A stretch of 64,000 nucleotides of DNA from Sutcliffiella cohnii (GTDB taxonomy: Bacteria; Bacillota; Bacilli; Bacillales; Bacillaceae_I), in contig NZ_CP018866.1 of assembly GCF_002250055.1 (NCBI RefSeq), forward strand, positions 2,162,501 through 2,226,500. The letters run 5' to 3'. Positions 44,269 to 53,667 of this stretch are shown here, one piece after another. The notes under the pieces are model-generated. The model saw only the letters and a list, made by a program, of their open reading frames with translations, had not been told where the DNA came from and did not search any database. The position numbers and the translations under genes were made by a program. The stretch's first letter is position 1. Every line of letters begins with the position of its first letter.

Positions 44269-45063
44269 ATGAAACAATATCTAGATTTATGTGAACATAT
44301 TTTACAAAATGGAACAAAAAAAGAAGACCGGACAGGAACGGGGACAATTTCTACATTTGGATACCAAATGAGGTTTAATTTACAAGAAGGTTTTCCTCTA
44401 GTCACTACTAAAAAGCTTCATTTACGATCTATTATTCATGAATTGCTTTGGTTTTTAAAAGGGGATACAAATATAGCTTACTTAAAAGATAATGGTGTTA
44501 GAATTTGGAATGAATGGGCAGATGAAAATGGTGATTTAGGTCCAGTTTATGGTTACCAATGGCGTTCTTGGCCAACTTCAACTGGCGAATCAATCGATCA
44601 AATTACAAATCTTATTCATCAAATTAAAACAAACCCAGATTCTAGAAGATTAATAGTAAGTGCATGGAATGTTGAACATGTTGATTCCATGGCATTGCCT
44701 CCATGTCACACAATGTTCCAATTTTATGTAGCAGACGGTAAGTTATCTTGTCAATTGTATCAACGTTCAGCTGATGTATTTTTAGGTGTTCCTTTCAATA
44801 TTGCCTCTTATGCTTTACTTACTTTAATGGTGGCGCAAGTTTGCGATCTAGAACCAGGAGATTTTGTTCATACATTAGGGGATGCTCATATATATACGAA
44901 CCATATTGACCAAGTAAAATTACAGTTGGAAAGAGAACCAAGACCGCTTCCAAAAATGAACATTAATAAAGAAGTAACATCGATTTTTGATTATAAGTTT
45001 GAAGATTTTACACTAGAGGATTACGATCCACATCCACATATTAAAGGGGTAGTAAGCGTATGA
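44269..45063 (+). CDS. thyA: thymidylate synthase ThyA
   Basis: A 264-residue Thy[20 protein letters not shown] near the N-terminus, the active-site Cys in [12 protein letters not shown] (about 146), and the folate/dUMP region [19 protein letters not shown]. It methylates dUMP to dTMP with methylene-THF, producing dihydrofolate. ATG 44269 has AAAGG at good spacing; a GTG at 44260 overlaps the ribosome site. It overlaps dfrA by 4 bases (ATGA), which couples it to the recycling enzyme. Confidence 0.97.
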   Translation: MKQYLDLCEHILQNGTKKEDRTGTGTISTFGYQMRFNLQEGFPLVTTKKLHLRSIIHELLWFLKGDTNIAYLKDNGVRIWNEWADENGDLGPVYGYQWRSWPTSTGESIDQITNLIHQIKTNPDSRRLIVSAWNVEHVDSMALPPCHTMFQFYVADGKLSCQLYQRSADVFLGVPFNIASYALLTLMVAQVCDLEPGDFVHTLGDAHIYTNHIDQVKLQLEREPRPLPKMNINKEVTSIFDYKFEDFTLEDYDPHPHIKGVVSV

Positions 45064-45539
45064 TTCAATTTATTGTAGCGTATGACCGAAATAAAGTTAT
45101 CGGTAAGGATAATGATTTACCTTGGCGCTTACCTGCAGATCTTGCTTATTTTAAACGAATAACGATGGGGTCTACTATCGTTATGGGAAGAAAGACTTTC
45201 GAATCAATTGGTAAACCTTTGCCGGGAAGACGAAACGTTATCGTAACAAAACAAAAAGACTATAACGTTGACGGATGTGAAGTGATTCATTCCATTGATG
45301 AAATACAAAAGTGGAATGAAGACTGTTTTGTAATAGGGGGCGCTTCCATTTTTGAACAAGCTATGCCAATAGCTGATCGTTTATTTATTACTTATATTGA
45401 TGAAGAGTTTGAAGGAGATACTTTGTTTCCTCCTATAGATATAAGTAACTGGTCTTTAATATCAGAAGAAAAAGGGCCGAAAAATGAGAAAAACCCTTAC
45501 GATTATTATTTTCAAGTTTATAAAAGAAACAGCCATTAA
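45060..45539 (+). CDS. dfrA: dihydrofolate reductase
   Basis: A 159-residue [32 protein letters not shown] (substrate site Asp27-equivalent), [25 protein letters not shown] (NADPH binding), and [14 protein letters not shown]. It regenerates THF after ThyA. It overlaps thyA and is followed by plsC after 12 bp. Confidence 0.97.
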   Translation: MIQFIVAYDRNKVIGKDNDLPWRLPADLAYFKRITMGSTIVMGRKTFESIGKPLPGRRNVIVTKQKDYNVDGCEVIHSIDEIQKWNEDCFVIGGASIFEQAMPIADRLFITYIDEEFEGDTLFPPIDISNWSLISEEKGPKNEKNPYDYYFQVYKRNSH

Positions 45540-45551
45540 GGAGTAACATTT

Positions 45552-46265
45552 ATGTCCTTATTAAGAACAGTTTGGTGGTTTATTTTCTTTTTTGGGTATT
45601 TACTTTACAGTTTACCTACTTTAAAGAAATTAAAAAAATTACCACATACTCTAACAGAAGAAGAGAAAAGAGAAATTACACATCGTTTACCAAAAAATTG
45701 GGCTAAAAATTTAGTTCAACTAACGCGTACAAAAGTGTCCGTTTCTGGCGAAGATAATATTCCACCTGGACCAGTGTTACTCGTTAGTAACCATCAAGGG
45801 AACTTTGATGTACCAATTTTATTAGGGTATATAAATAAACCATTTGGATTTATATCAAAAATTGAAGTAAAAAAAATCCCGCTAATCTCCCGTTGGATGG
45901 AAGTGATGGAATGTGTATTTTTAGACCGCACTGACAGAAGAAAGGCGATAATGTCGATAAGAGACGGTGTTGAGAAAATGAAAGCCGGTAATTCAATTGT
46001 TCTATTTCCTGAAGGTACAAGAAGTAAAGGTTCGAAGATGAATGAATTTAAAACCGGTGGTTTACGTCTAGCAATTGATAGTAAAGTACCAATTGTCCCA
46101 ATCAAAATTTCTGGTTCCTACGTTATAATGGAAAAGAGTAAATGGGGCTTTCAACCAGGGAACGTATCAGTAGTAATTGGAGAACCGATCACTTTACCTG
46201 AAGGGAAAATTGATTCAAAAGAATTAGCGGTACAATTACAAAATGTAATAGAACAATTAAAATAA
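45552..46265 (+). CDS. plsC: 1-acylglycerol-3-phosphate acyltransferase (PlsC family)
   Basis: An N-terminal membrane segment (about 6-25) comes before an acyltransferase domain with NHQGNFD (the HX4D motif, about 78-84) and FPEGTRSKG (about 155-163). It makes phosphatidic acid at the membrane. AAGGAG precedes the ATG. The thyA-dfrA-plsC arrangement is conserved in several bacilli. Confidence 0.9.
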   Translation: MSLLRTVWWFIFFFGYLLYSLPTLKKLKKLPHTLTEEEKREITHRLPKNWAKNLVQLTRTKVSVSGEDNIPPGPVLLVSNHQGNFDVPILLGYINKPFGFISKIEVKKIPLISRWMEVMECVFLDRTDRRKAIMSIRDGVEKMKAGNSIVLFPEGTRSKGSKMNEFKTGGLRLAIDSKVPIVPIKISGSYVIMEKSKWGFQPGNVSVVIGEPITLPEGKIDSKELAVQLQNVIEQLK

Positions 46266-46292
46266 ACTCGTCACTAGGCGAGTTTATTTTTA
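46260..46292 (+). terminator. terminator of the thyA-dfrA-plsC operon
   Basis: AAATAAACTCG (46260-46270) pairs with CGAGTTTATTT (46279-46289). Confidence 0.82.
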
Positions 46293-46321
46293 CAGTCAAT
46301 TTTTTGAAAAGAGGGAAAGTT

Positions 46322-47491
46322 ATGATTAAAATTATTAAAGGTGCTGACGTATATACGCCTTCATACATAGGAAAAAAAGATGTATTAATTGTTGGAGGAA
46401 AAATTGAAGCTGTTGAAGAAGAAATAATAGTTGAATCGAACTGTGCTCAAATAGAAGTTATTAATGGTTTTGACCAATATTTAGTTCCTGGTTTTATTGA
46501 CGCACATGTTCATATAATGGGAGGCGGTGGAGAAGGAAGCTATCGCACTAGAACTCCAGAAACGACCTTAACTGACGCAACGACTAGTGGGATAACAACT
46601 GTTGTCGGAGTAATCGGGACAGACGGCACTACTCGAACAATGGCTTCTTTACTAGCAAAATGTCGAGCGTTAGAAGAAGAAGGTATCACAAGTTATATTT
46701 ATACAGGTTCTTATCAAGTTCCTGTGAAAACATTAACAGACACCATTGAGAACGACTTAATTTTAATTGATAAAATTATCGGAAGTGGAGAAATCGCAAT
46801 AGCTGACCATCGTTCTTCACAGCCTACATTTGAAGAGATGGCGAAAATTGCATCTGCGTCACGAATCGGTGGGATGCTCTCAGGAAAAAGCGGTATTGTT
46901 AATATTCATGTCGGAGCAGGAAAATCTAAACTAAGCTTGTTAGAAAAAGTTGTTGATGAAACGGATATACCTATTACACAATTTTATCCTACTCATATTA
47001 ATCGTAATCGAGAAGTATTTGAAGAGGGAGTACGTTGGGCTTTAAAGGGAGGTTATGTAGATTTTACGACTAGTACCGTTCAACGTTTCCTTTCAAATGG
47101 AGAAGTAAGTTGTGCTACTGCATTAAGTGAAATGTTGAAAGCAGGTGTATCTCTTGACCAAATTACATTTACTTCTGATGCACAAGGAAGTTTGCCAGAA
47201 TTTAACGAAAATGGAGATCTCATTGGGCTTCAAGTTGGTAAATTAAGTTCCCTTTTTGAAGCTGTAAAAAAAGCGGTAGTTGACTATAATATCCCGTTAG
47301 AACAAGCGCTCGCAGTCATTACTAAAAATCCAGCAAAAATCTTAAAGCTGAACAATAAGGGAGAAATACAGAAAGGAAAAGATGCAGATTTACTATTATT
47401 AGACAAAAATTTAACTATTATGTCTGTAATAGCAAAAGGGAATGTCATGATAAAAGACAAACACATTATTAAGAAGGGGACTTTCGAATAA
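46322..47491 (+). CDS. iadA: isoaspartyl dipeptidase (IadA, M38)
   Basis: A 389-residue amidohydrolase: PGFIDAHVHIMGGGGEGSYRTRTPE has the HxH metal ligands and the GGGGEGS loop specific to IadA; TSYIYTGSYQVPVKT is the substrate loop; later His (IADHRSS; NIHVGAG) and Asp (FTSDAQGS) complete the site. It hydrolyses isoAsp dipeptides formed from damaged proteins. AGAGGG precedes ATG 46322; the upstream frame begins in the preceding leader. Confidence 0.93.
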   Translation: MIKIIKGADVYTPSYIGKKDVLIVGGKIEAVEEEIIVESNCAQIEVINGFDQYLVPGFIDAHVHIMGGGGEGSYRTRTPETTLTDATTSGITTVVGVIGTDGTTRTMASLLAKCRALEEEGITSYIYTGSYQVPVKTLTDTIENDLILIDKIIGSGEIAIADHRSSQPTFEEMAKIASASRIGGMLSGKSGIVNIHVGAGKSKLSLLEKVVDETDIPITQFYPTHINRNREVFEEGVRWALKGGYVDFTTSTVQRFLSNGEVSCATALSEMLKAGVSLDQITFTSDAQGSLPEFNENGDLIGLQVGKLSSLFEAVKKAVVDYNIPLEQALAVITKNPAKILKLNNKGEIQKGKDADLLLLDKNLTIMSVIAKGNVMIKDKHIIKKGTFE

Positions 47492-47582
47492 TTTGACTCA
47501 TTATGTCAATTGAAAACGATTTATATTTTTTATTCTTTATCGTATAATGGAATCAAACGGGTAAAAAATGAGGATTGATATT

Positions 47583-47834
47583 TTGCTATGGAAAAGCCTA
47601 GAGTTCACAAATGAAGTTGGACAGAAGGTAAAAGTCACAGAAATTCCAGTATTGGAGGACGATAGCACGTATCATTTTATGGTAGCCGGAAAACTGCAAA
47701 TTTTTCTTACTAAAATAATGAGAGAAACTACGCCAAAGGCCTACTATTCTTTTCGTGAATATTTAAAATCTGTACTAAAATGGCCAGTATATTGCCAAAT
47801 TGTACAAAAAGACGAGATGAAAAGTAATGTATAA
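47583..47834 (+). CDS. ypmP: YpmP-like DUF2535 protein, 83 aa
   Basis: The protein matches my memory of YpmP (DUF2535): LWKSLEFTNEVGQKVKVTEIPVLEDD at the start, a conserved YSFREYLKSVLKW near the end, and 83 residues in all. TTG 47583 has GAGG upstream; the ATG at 47568 lies before that site. Function is unknown. Confidence 0.72.
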   Translation: MLWKSLEFTNEVGQKVKVTEIPVLEDDSTYHFMVAGKLQIFLTKIMRETTPKAYYSFREYLKSVLKWPVYCQIVQKDEMKSNV

Positions 47835-47989
47835 TTATCTTTGAATATGTTACTATTGGGACAGGTAAGAAAGCCTGTTTCTTTTTTTGTTATTTTGGGT
47901 AAGAAATAATATAAGATTGAATGGAAAATATAATATTAAATATTTATTCATTTTATATTAGCGGAATTTGATTTAGGGAAGTGAAGAAT

Positions 47990-48832
47990 TTGTCAAAAGT
48001 GAAAATAGTAACCGATTCTACAGTAGATATTGAACAATCAATTTTAAGTCGCTTACAAATAGAGGTTGTTCCTTTAACGATAACGATAGATAAAGAATCG
48101 TATGAAGATCGAATTGATATTAGCCCTCCTGAGTTTATGCAGAAAATGGCTACTTCGGAAGAACTCCCAAAGAGCTCTCAACCTTCTGTAGGTAAATTCG
48201 TTGATGTTTACAATCGACTAGGTGAAGATGGAAGCTCTATTATTTCTATACATATGACTGGCGGAATGAGTGGAACTGTTGCGTCAGCAGAAACTGCTGC
48301 TAATATTTCCGAAGCTGATGTAACAGTAATTGACTCTAGATTTATTTCTTTTGCTCTTTCATTCCAAGTAGTAGAAGCTGCTCAAATGGCTCTTGATGGA
48401 AAAACAAAGGAAGAGATAATTAATCAAATAGAAAAAATACGGAATAAAACCCAATTGTTTATTACGGTTGATACGCTCGATAACTTAGTAAAAGGTGGCA
48501 GAATAGGTCGCGGAAAAGCGTTAATTGGTTCACTGTTAAACATTAAACCAATTGCTTCTCTCGATGACGGTGTATATACTCCTGTAACAAAAGTTAGAAG
48601 TCATTCACAAATTGTAAAGTTTTTAACAAAAAGATTTGTAGAAGATACAACCGGAAAGGTCATAAAGGGAGTAGGAATTGCACACGCAAGTGCATTGCCA
48701 TTAGCCGAAGCCATTAAAGAGTCAATTATTAAAGCAACAGGCTTTTCACAAATAGAAATTGCTCACACTACACCTATTATCGCGACACATACTGGAGCTG
48801 GAGCTATAGGCTTTATGTATTACACAGAATAA
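47990..48832 (+). CDS. DegV family fatty-acid-binding protein (second copy)
   Basis: A DegV/FakB-type protein: KIVTDSTVDIEQSIL, LPKSSQPSVGKFVDVYNRL, IHMTGGMSGTVASAE, and THTGAGAIGFMYY at the end. It is only distantly related to the copy at 35340, so this is not a recent duplication; bacilli often have several with different fatty-acid preferences. The start is TTG 47990 after AGGGAAGTG; GTG 47981 is an alternative but lies within the ribosome site. Confidence 0.88.
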   Translation: MSKVKIVTDSTVDIEQSILSRLQIEVVPLTITIDKESYEDRIDISPPEFMQKMATSEELPKSSQPSVGKFVDVYNRLGEDGSSIISIHMTGGMSGTVASAETAANISEADVTVIDSRFISFALSFQVVEAAQMALDGKTKEEIINQIEKIRNKTQLFITVDTLDNLVKGGRIGRGKALIGSLLNIKPIASLDDGVYTPVTKVRSHSQIVKFLTKRFVEDTTGKVIKGVGIAHASALPLAEAIKESIIKATGFSQIEIAHTTPIIATHTGAGAIGFMYYTE

Positions 48833-48849
48833 ACATGTTAATTACATAC

Positions 48850-48893
48850 GATAAATGAAAAAAGAGTAGTTAGACTACTCTTTTTCATTTATC
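48850..48893. terminator. long bidirectional terminator
   Basis: An arm at 48850-48870 pairs with 48874-48893 (loop TAG, one bulge), between the plus-strand DegV gene and the minus-strand gene that follows. Confidence 0.88.
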
Positions 48894-48985
48894 TTGATTG
48901 TAGTACTTATTATATTTGGATATCCTGCTTCTATAATTGACCATCTATTAATATTTAAATGAATAGGCATAGAAACAATTCAAAA

Positions 48986-49234
48986 TTACCAGAACAGTAA
49001 ACCACCTAAAACAACACCAGTTATAAATGCTAGAGGTATCCCAATTGGATAACCCCAACCCCATCCTCCGTAAAAGCCATAGCCATATCCTCCACGAACC
49101 CCACCAGTAGGTTGAATATAAACCATCCTTGGTGATACTCTTACTATTCTCCCTACATGTTTACGTCCATCTCTACAAGAAATGGATACTACTTTTCCGT
49201 GATAACGTTGACAAATACCATAATAGTGTGACAT
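48986..49234 (-). CDS. LSm/SH3-like domain with Gly-Tyr-Trp-rich linker and membrane tail, 82 aa
   Basis: The first 45 residues look like a small beta-barrel (HGKVVSISCRDGRKHVGRIVRVSPRM), as in LSm/SH3-type folds. A Gly/Tyr/Trp-rich segment (RGGYGYGFYGGWGWGYP) and a C-terminal membrane helix follow. AAGGAGG precedes ATG 49234. Gly/Tyr-rich segments with a hydrophobic tail are typical of spore coat-associated proteins of Bacillus, so a spore role is possible but not shown. Confidence 0.7.
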   Translation of the reverse strand: MSHYYGICQRYHGKVVSISCRDGRKHVGRIVRVSPRMVYIQPTGGVRGGYGYGFYGGWGWGYPIGIPLAFITGVVLGGLLFW

Positions 49235-49384
49235 GCTCTTCCTCCTTCCTTCATTCAAATACACTATTACCGTATTCTAGTACAAGTGTCGTTGCTTGTA
49301 CGTTTGTCTATTTTTATTAAGACCAATCTAATAAATGAATGATTACGAGGTAAAATAATATATTGTTTAAGGGGGGGATGTTAA

Positions 49385-50371
49385 TTGGGAAGAAAAGTAT
49401 TGTTTTTTGGTGATTTTGGCATAGATGATATCGTGGCACTCATTTACGCGTTTTTTGAAGATGAAATAGATATAGTTGGAATAGTAGCTGATTATGGAAA
49501 TGTTACTAAGTCAACAGCACTTAGAAATGCACGGTATTTACAAGAGGTTTCACAAAGTTATGAAATACCGATAATTGCTGGAGCGGAAAGGTCTGCGTTA
49601 GGCACATCAGATGTCTTTTATCCAGAAATACACGGGGAAGAGGGGTTTGGTGGTTTTATCCCACCAGATTTAACCAACCATTTCGAGAACGATTTCGAAA
49701 ATTTTCATGTAATTTATGATTTAATAGAACAATATAATGAAGATTTAATTATTGTGAATACAGGTCGATTAACTTCATTAGCTACCTCCTATATTTTATA
49801 TCCAGATACAGTTGCTAAAGTAAAAGAGTTATATATAATGGGAGGTGCCTTTAATTTTCCTGGAAACGTTACCCCAATTGCCGAAGCTAACATATTTGGC
49901 GATCCATACTCAGCTAACATTGTGTTAACTTATGGACGTAATATTACAATAATTCCTTTAAATGTTACACAAAGTGCTATAATTACACCCGAGATGATAA
50001 ATTTTATTGATAAACAAAACCAATTAAAACAAACCGAAATAGGAAAGATCATAAAGCCGATGTTAAATTATTATTATCAATTTTATAAGGCTCATATCCC
50101 GACTATTGAAGGAGCACCGTTGCACGACCTAATTACCTTATGGGCAATTATTAATGAAGATAAAATGTACTACGAAACTAGACCGGTGAAAGTTGTCGTT
50201 AATATCGGTGAATCTTTCGGTCAAACAATTGGAGATTTTAGACAAATGATACAACTAGCAGATTACCCAGTTCACCGGATAGGGTTAAATTATAATTATC
50301 CTGCTTTCATTAACGATGTGATAAGAGTACTTACTAGTGATGTTAACATAGAAGAAAAAACAACTTTTTAA
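49385..50371 (+). CDS. inosine/uridine-preferring nucleoside hydrolase-like protein
   Basis: A 328-residue IunH-fold protein: GDFGIDDIVAL near residue 9 is the DxDxxxDD-type calcium site, though with the first Asp shifted (FGDFGIDD); IVNTGRLTSLA, YIMGGAFNFPGNVTPIAEANIFGDPYSA and a final HDLITLWA supply the remaining family motifs. It probably splits ribonucleosides to base and ribose, but the changed first motif makes activity uncertain. The start is TTG 49385 after a run of G. Confidence 0.85.
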   Translation: MGRKVLFFGDFGIDDIVALIYAFFEDEIDIVGIVADYGNVTKSTALRNARYLQEVSQSYEIPIIAGAERSALGTSDVFYPEIHGEEGFGGFIPPDLTNHFENDFENFHVIYDLIEQYNEDLIIVNTGRLTSLATSYILYPDTVAKVKELYIMGGAFNFPGNVTPIAEANIFGDPYSANIVLTYGRNITIIPLNVTQSAIITPEMINFIDKQNQLKQTEIGKIIKPMLNYYYQFYKAHIPTIEGAPLHDLITLWAIINEDKMYYETRPVKVVVNIGESFGQTIGDFRQMIQLADYPVHRIGLNYNYPAFINDVIRVLTSDVNIEEKTTF

Positions 50372-50513
50372 ATTTTACAAGATAAAAAGTTTTCTAATGT
50401 GAAGAAACTGTTAACAATAATCGAGGAAATTTTGAAAAACAACTTCTTTACTATACCTTTATTGTCTATTCTGATACTATTGTTGTAGCATAACTATTTA
50501 GTAGGTGAAAAGG

Positions 50514-51101
50514 TTGAAGAAAAATAAAATAATTGCATTTTTAATAGTTGCTCTTCTATTATTGTTAACAGCTTGTGGCACTAACAAAATTCCAAACGCG
50601 ACAAATTGGGAACTTGCCGATTTTGAGCACATTAACCAAGATAATGAGCCTTTCGGACTGTCAGATATGAAAGGTAATATTACAGTAGCGACTTTAATTT
50701 TTACTAATTGTACAACAGTTTGCTCTCCGATGACAGCAAACATGTCCAAATTACAAGCAATGGCAGCTGAACAACAATTACCTGTTCAATTTTTATCTTT
50801 TTCAGTAGATCCAGAACGTGATGACCCGGATACATTAAAGGAATTTGCAGAAAGATTTGATGCGGACTTTAACAATTGGAATTTCATTACGGGTTACTCT
50901 CAAAAATATATTGAAGAGTTTGGACAGAAAAATTTTAAAACGTGGGTTGTTAAGCCTAAAAACGATCCACACGCTGAAGTTATACATGGGACTAGTTTTT
51001 ATTTGATTGATCAAAACGGTATCATCGTTAAGAGCTATGATGGTATCGATGTTCCGTACGAAGAAATATTAGATCATATACAAATACTTACTAACGAATA
51101 A
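50514..51101 (+). CDS. ypmQ: SCO1/SenC-type copper lipoprotein (YpmQ)
   Basis: A lipoprotein (LLLTACG lipobox, Cys about 20) with a thioredoxin-like SCO domain: FTNCTTVCSPM carries the CxxxC copper ligands (about 68-72), and EVIHGTSFYLID supplies the His. SCO proteins help assemble the Cu(A) site of cytochrome c oxidase. TTG 50514 is preceded by AGGTG; GTG 50505 is less well placed. Synteny with ypmR-ypmS supports the name. Confidence 0.9.
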   Translation: MKKNKIIAFLIVALLLLLTACGTNKIPNATNWELADFEHINQDNEPFGLSDMKGNITVATLIFTNCTTVCSPMTANMSKLQAMAAEQQLPVQFLSFSVDPERDDPDTLKEFAERFDADFNNWNFITGYSQKYIEEFGQKNFKTWVVKPKNDPHAEVIHGTSFYLIDQNGIIVKSYDGIDVPYEEILDHIQILTNE

Positions 51102-51134
51102 AGGATGTTCTATATAGAGCATCCTTTATTCTTG
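51097..51134. terminator. terminator after ypmQ
   Basis: A perfect 12-bp stem (51097-51108 with 51121-51132) that starts within the ypmQ stop region. It also serves the convergent small gene. Confidence 0.85.
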
Positions 51135-51153
51135 CTATAAAATTCATTTTATG

Positions 51154-51288
51154 TCACTCTCTTTCTAATTCTTCTTGTTCCATCGCTGCTTCTATCCCAT
51201 CTGTTACTATAACCTCTAATTCCTTCTGAAATAATTCCTTAGAAACCTCTTGATTACATGCTAAAATCTCATCATCTTTTTTCTTCAT
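51154..51288 (-). CDS. small acidic hypothetical protein, 44 aa
   Basis: A 44-residue, Glu-rich, probably helical protein (MKKKDDEILACNQEVSKEL start) with one Cys. GGAG lies 8 bases before the ATG at 51288. The codon pattern and the ribosome site support coding. No family is recognised. Confidence 0.55.
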   Translation of the reverse strand: MKKKDDEILACNQEVSKELFQKELEVIVTDGIEAAMEQEELERE

Positions 51289-51436
51289 TTAGTTGTCTCC
51301 TTTAAAAACATTTATTCTATTTATAATATATTGTTTATTAAAAGAACGATTTTTATGTTTTTTTACCATCGTGAAAGTGTCATTCATACGATGGAAATGC
51401 TATAATATAAAAAATTAATGATAAAGGGTGATATAA

Positions 51437-52354
51437 ATGTTACGACGAATTCTCGTATGGTTGTTACCCTTATTTGTCCTTAGCCTCTTTACAAGTTGTC
51501 AGCTTAATAACGCAACAAATACGAGTATCGTGTATAATAATGCCCATGAACGGAAACATACGATTCCCGAGAAAGAATTATTTAAAGATAGTTTCTTCGA
51601 AAGAAACAGAATAGAAAATTTAGAAGAAAATAAACAAAAAGAAATAGCAATTATTGAAAAAGAAGATGTACCAATTCAATTTTTCGATAGAACTTATTCC
51701 ATTGTCTTTTTTGGAGATTCATTAACAGAAGGGATAGGGGACCGAACGAATAATGGTGGTTATACAAGTTATATAAAAGAGTATTATGAAGATAAGCTAT
51801 ATATAGACAATGTAAAAGAGACGAACCTAGGTGTGAAGGGGAATCGAACAACTCATTTATTAGCAAGGTTAGAAAATGAGGAAATACAATCATCACTACA
51901 AAATGCAGATGTTATATTTATAACAATTGGTGGAAATGACTTAATGAAAGTTATTCGGGAAAATTTCTTATCACTTACTTTCCCTTTATTTGAAAAAGAA
52001 CAACAATTATACGGTGCAAGATTAACGGAAGTACTTGAAAAAACAAGAAGTATAAACGAAAATGCAACGATTTATTTAATAGGCTTATTCAATCCGTTCT
52101 ATCAATTTTTTCAGGAGATAGATGAATTTAATCAAGTTGTTACCGATTGGAATGATACGAGCATTTCTGTATTAAATCAATTTAATGATATCCAATTTAT
52201 CCAAGTACAAGATATCTTTTTACAACCTGAAGAAGACCTTCTCTATGATGATCAGTTTCATCCTAATGAAAATGGGTATAGATTAATAGGCGAACGTGTG
52301 ATTAAAATGTTAGAGAATACGGTCATTAGAGAGGAAGAGTTAGAGAGGGAGTAG
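51437..52354 (+). CDS. ypmR: SGNH/GDSL lipase-like lipoprotein (YpmR)
   Basis: A 305-residue lipoprotein (lipobox FTSC, Cys about 21) followed by a charged linker and an SGNH hydrolase: FFGDSLTEGIGD (block I, nucleophile Ser), VKGNRTTHLL (block II), ITIGGNDLM (block III), and DDQFHPNENGYRLI (block V Asp/His). It acts at the cell surface on an ester, with the substrate unknown. AAAGGGTG precedes the ATG. It is followed 9 bp later by ypmS. Confidence 0.93.
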   Translation: MLRRILVWLLPLFVLSLFTSCQLNNATNTSIVYNNAHERKHTIPEKELFKDSFFERNRIENLEENKQKEIAIIEKEDVPIQFFDRTYSIVFFGDSLTEGIGDRTNNGGYTSYIKEYYEDKLYIDNVKETNLGVKGNRTTHLLARLENEEIQSSLQNADVIFITIGGNDLMKVIRENFLSLTFPLFEKEQQLYGARLTEVLEKTRSINENATIYLIGLFNPFYQFFQEIDEFNQVVTDWNDTSISVLNQFNDIQFIQVQDIFLQPEEDLLYDDQFHPNENGYRLIGERVIKMLENTVIREEELERE

Positions 52355-52363
52355 TGGCAACAA

Positions 52364-52948
52364 ATGTTACAAAAAATATTAACTTGGAAATTCGGCTTCA
52401 TTGCACTATTAACACTAAATATTATTATTAGTTCCATTGTATTACTTTTAGTATTTCTTCCGAAAGAAAATCGTTTTAAGACTAATTATAATGATGACAG
52501 TAGAAAAAGAGTTGGTTTCACTATAAAATCTAATAAAGATGACTTAAATCAATTAATTAGCTACTATTTACAAAAAGAAACGAAACGTCCGTTAAATTAC
52601 GAAGTTGTTTTAACAAATATGGTGGAGCTTAGAGGAGAAATGAAAGTATTTGAAAGAGAAATACCGCTCACGATGACATTTGACCCTCAAGTACAAGAAA
52701 ATGGCGACGTCTTACTAGTTCAAGATTCTATGTCAATTGGTCGATTACAAGTACCTGTTTCAATGGTATTAAAATATGTGGCAGATAACTATCCTTTACC
52801 TGAATGGGTTTATATTAACCCATCGGATAGTACTATTTATGTTTCATTAAATGATCTCCATTTAACGAGTGATACAAAAGTTAAATTCGTCGATATTAAC
52901 TTAGAACAAGATAATTTTGTTTTTCAATTATTTGTGCCTGTTGAATAG
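52364..52948 (+). CDS. ypmS: YpmS family (DUF2140) membrane-anchored protein
   Basis: A 194-residue protein with one N-terminal membrane helix (about 10-30) and an extracytoplasmic beta-rich domain (YEVVLTNMVELRGEMKVF; PVSMVLKYVADNYPLPEWVYINP). The family function is unknown, and it always follows ypmR in relatives. The gene starts 9 bp after ypmR. Confidence 0.87.
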   Translation: MLQKILTWKFGFIALLTLNIIISSIVLLLVFLPKENRFKTNYNDDSRKRVGFTIKSNKDDLNQLISYYLQKETKRPLNYEVVLTNMVELRGEMKVFEREIPLTMTFDPQVQENGDVLLVQDSMSIGRLQVPVSMVLKYVADNYPLPEWVYINPSDSTIYVSLNDLHLTSDTKVKFVDINLEQDNFVFQLFVPVE

Positions 52949-52977
52949 GCTGCCTTTGTGGCAGTCTATTTTTTTTG
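52944..52977 (+). terminator. terminator of the ypmR-ypmS operon
   Basis: 52944-52954 pairs with 52960-52970 (one mismatch), followed by a run of T. Confidence 0.85.
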
Positions 52978-53025
52978 CTAAGGAAATTATAACACTGAAA
53001 AATTTATGGATAACTCCTGAAGTAT

Positions 53026-53190
53026 ATTGTTACGTCTAGCTCCGGTGCCTAAGCCCTATCAAACTTCCCATATCCGAAGTACGATAAGTCAACATCGACT
53101 CAACGCAGTTGCCAGAGCGTTTCCTTTATCTCCTACCAGAACAATCTTTTTTTACAGGCCTGTTCGAAGCGCCTACGCTTTTGTTCTTGA
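53026..53190. repeat. interspersed repeat (copy 2, inverted relative to copy 1)
   Basis: Read on the minus strand it shares blocks with 41163-41270: GGTAGGAGATAAAGGAAAC, then GATGTTGACTTATCGTAC, TGGGAAGTTTGATAGGGC and GGAGCTAGAC, in the same order and near-equal spacing. The outer complementary ends of copy 1 are absent. The plus-strand frame at 53027-53209 is a by-product. It fills most of the 353-bp gap 52949-53301. Confidence 0.75.
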
Positions 53191-53301
53191 GAAATGCACA
53201 ACGAATTAATTAGTTTTTTTTTACCTATATAGGCATTCGCCTTTCCCATTCTAGGTTAAATGAATACATTAAGTACTAGGAAAGAGGGGGAGGTGTACAG
53301 C

Positions 53302-53397
53302 ATGGGTGCTCCTGGAGGATATGGTACAGGATTCGCGTTAATTGTTGTTCTATTTATCTTATTAGTAATTGTGGGTGCTGGTATTTTAAGATTCTAA
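53302..53397 (+). CDS. YjcZ-family small sporulation protein, 31 aa
   Basis: A 31-residue peptide: a Gly/Tyr-rich start followed by the hydrophobic [16 protein letters not shown] motif typical of the YjcZ family found in sporulating bacilli. GGGGGAGGTG lies 7 bases before ATG 53302. It lies 46 bp before a second family member. Confidence 0.75.
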   Translation: MGAPGGYGTGFALIVVLFILLVIVGAGILRF

Positions 53398-53443
53398 CCA
53401 GTATTCCTATATATAAACAATCACTTTAAAGGAGGTGAAAGCT

Positions 53444-53578
53444 ATGGGTTGGGGTTGCTGTCCAACATACGGTTACGGACCAGCTGTTGCAGGTGCTGGT
53501 TATGGTGCAGGTAGCGCGTTCGTATTAATCGTAGTTCTATTCATTCTTTTAATTATTGTTGGTGCTGCTTGGTGCTAA
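53444..53578 (+). CDS. YjcZ-family small sporulation protein, 44 aa
   Basis: A 44-residue peptide with [12 protein letters not shown] start, Gly/Ala-rich middle and the [15 protein letters not shown] family helix, then AAWC. AAAGGAGGTG precedes ATG 53444. It is in tandem with the member at 53302 and followed by a terminator. Confidence 0.8.
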   Translation: MGWGCCPTYGYGPAVAGAGYGAGSAFVLIVVLFILLIIVGAAWC

Positions 53579-53590
53579 TTAAGAAAGATA

Positions 53591-53637
53591 AATATCAAAA
53601 AGGCATCTACTTTGTAGAAGCCTTTTTGATATTTTTA
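53591..53637. terminator. bidirectional terminator
   Basis: An almost perfect 20-bp stem (53591-53610 with about 53614-53633) between convergent genes. Confidence 0.88.
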
Positions 53638-53667
53638 TTTACTGATAAAAAAATAATGTAATAAAAA

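Noticed and set aside
35340..48832. Recent duplication of the two degV genes
   Set aside because: Motifs agree but the rest of the proteins differ widely, so they are old paralogues.
53027..53209. 60-codon frame inside the second repeat copy
   Set aside because: It lies wholly within a repeat element, has no ribosome site and is not kept in copy 1.
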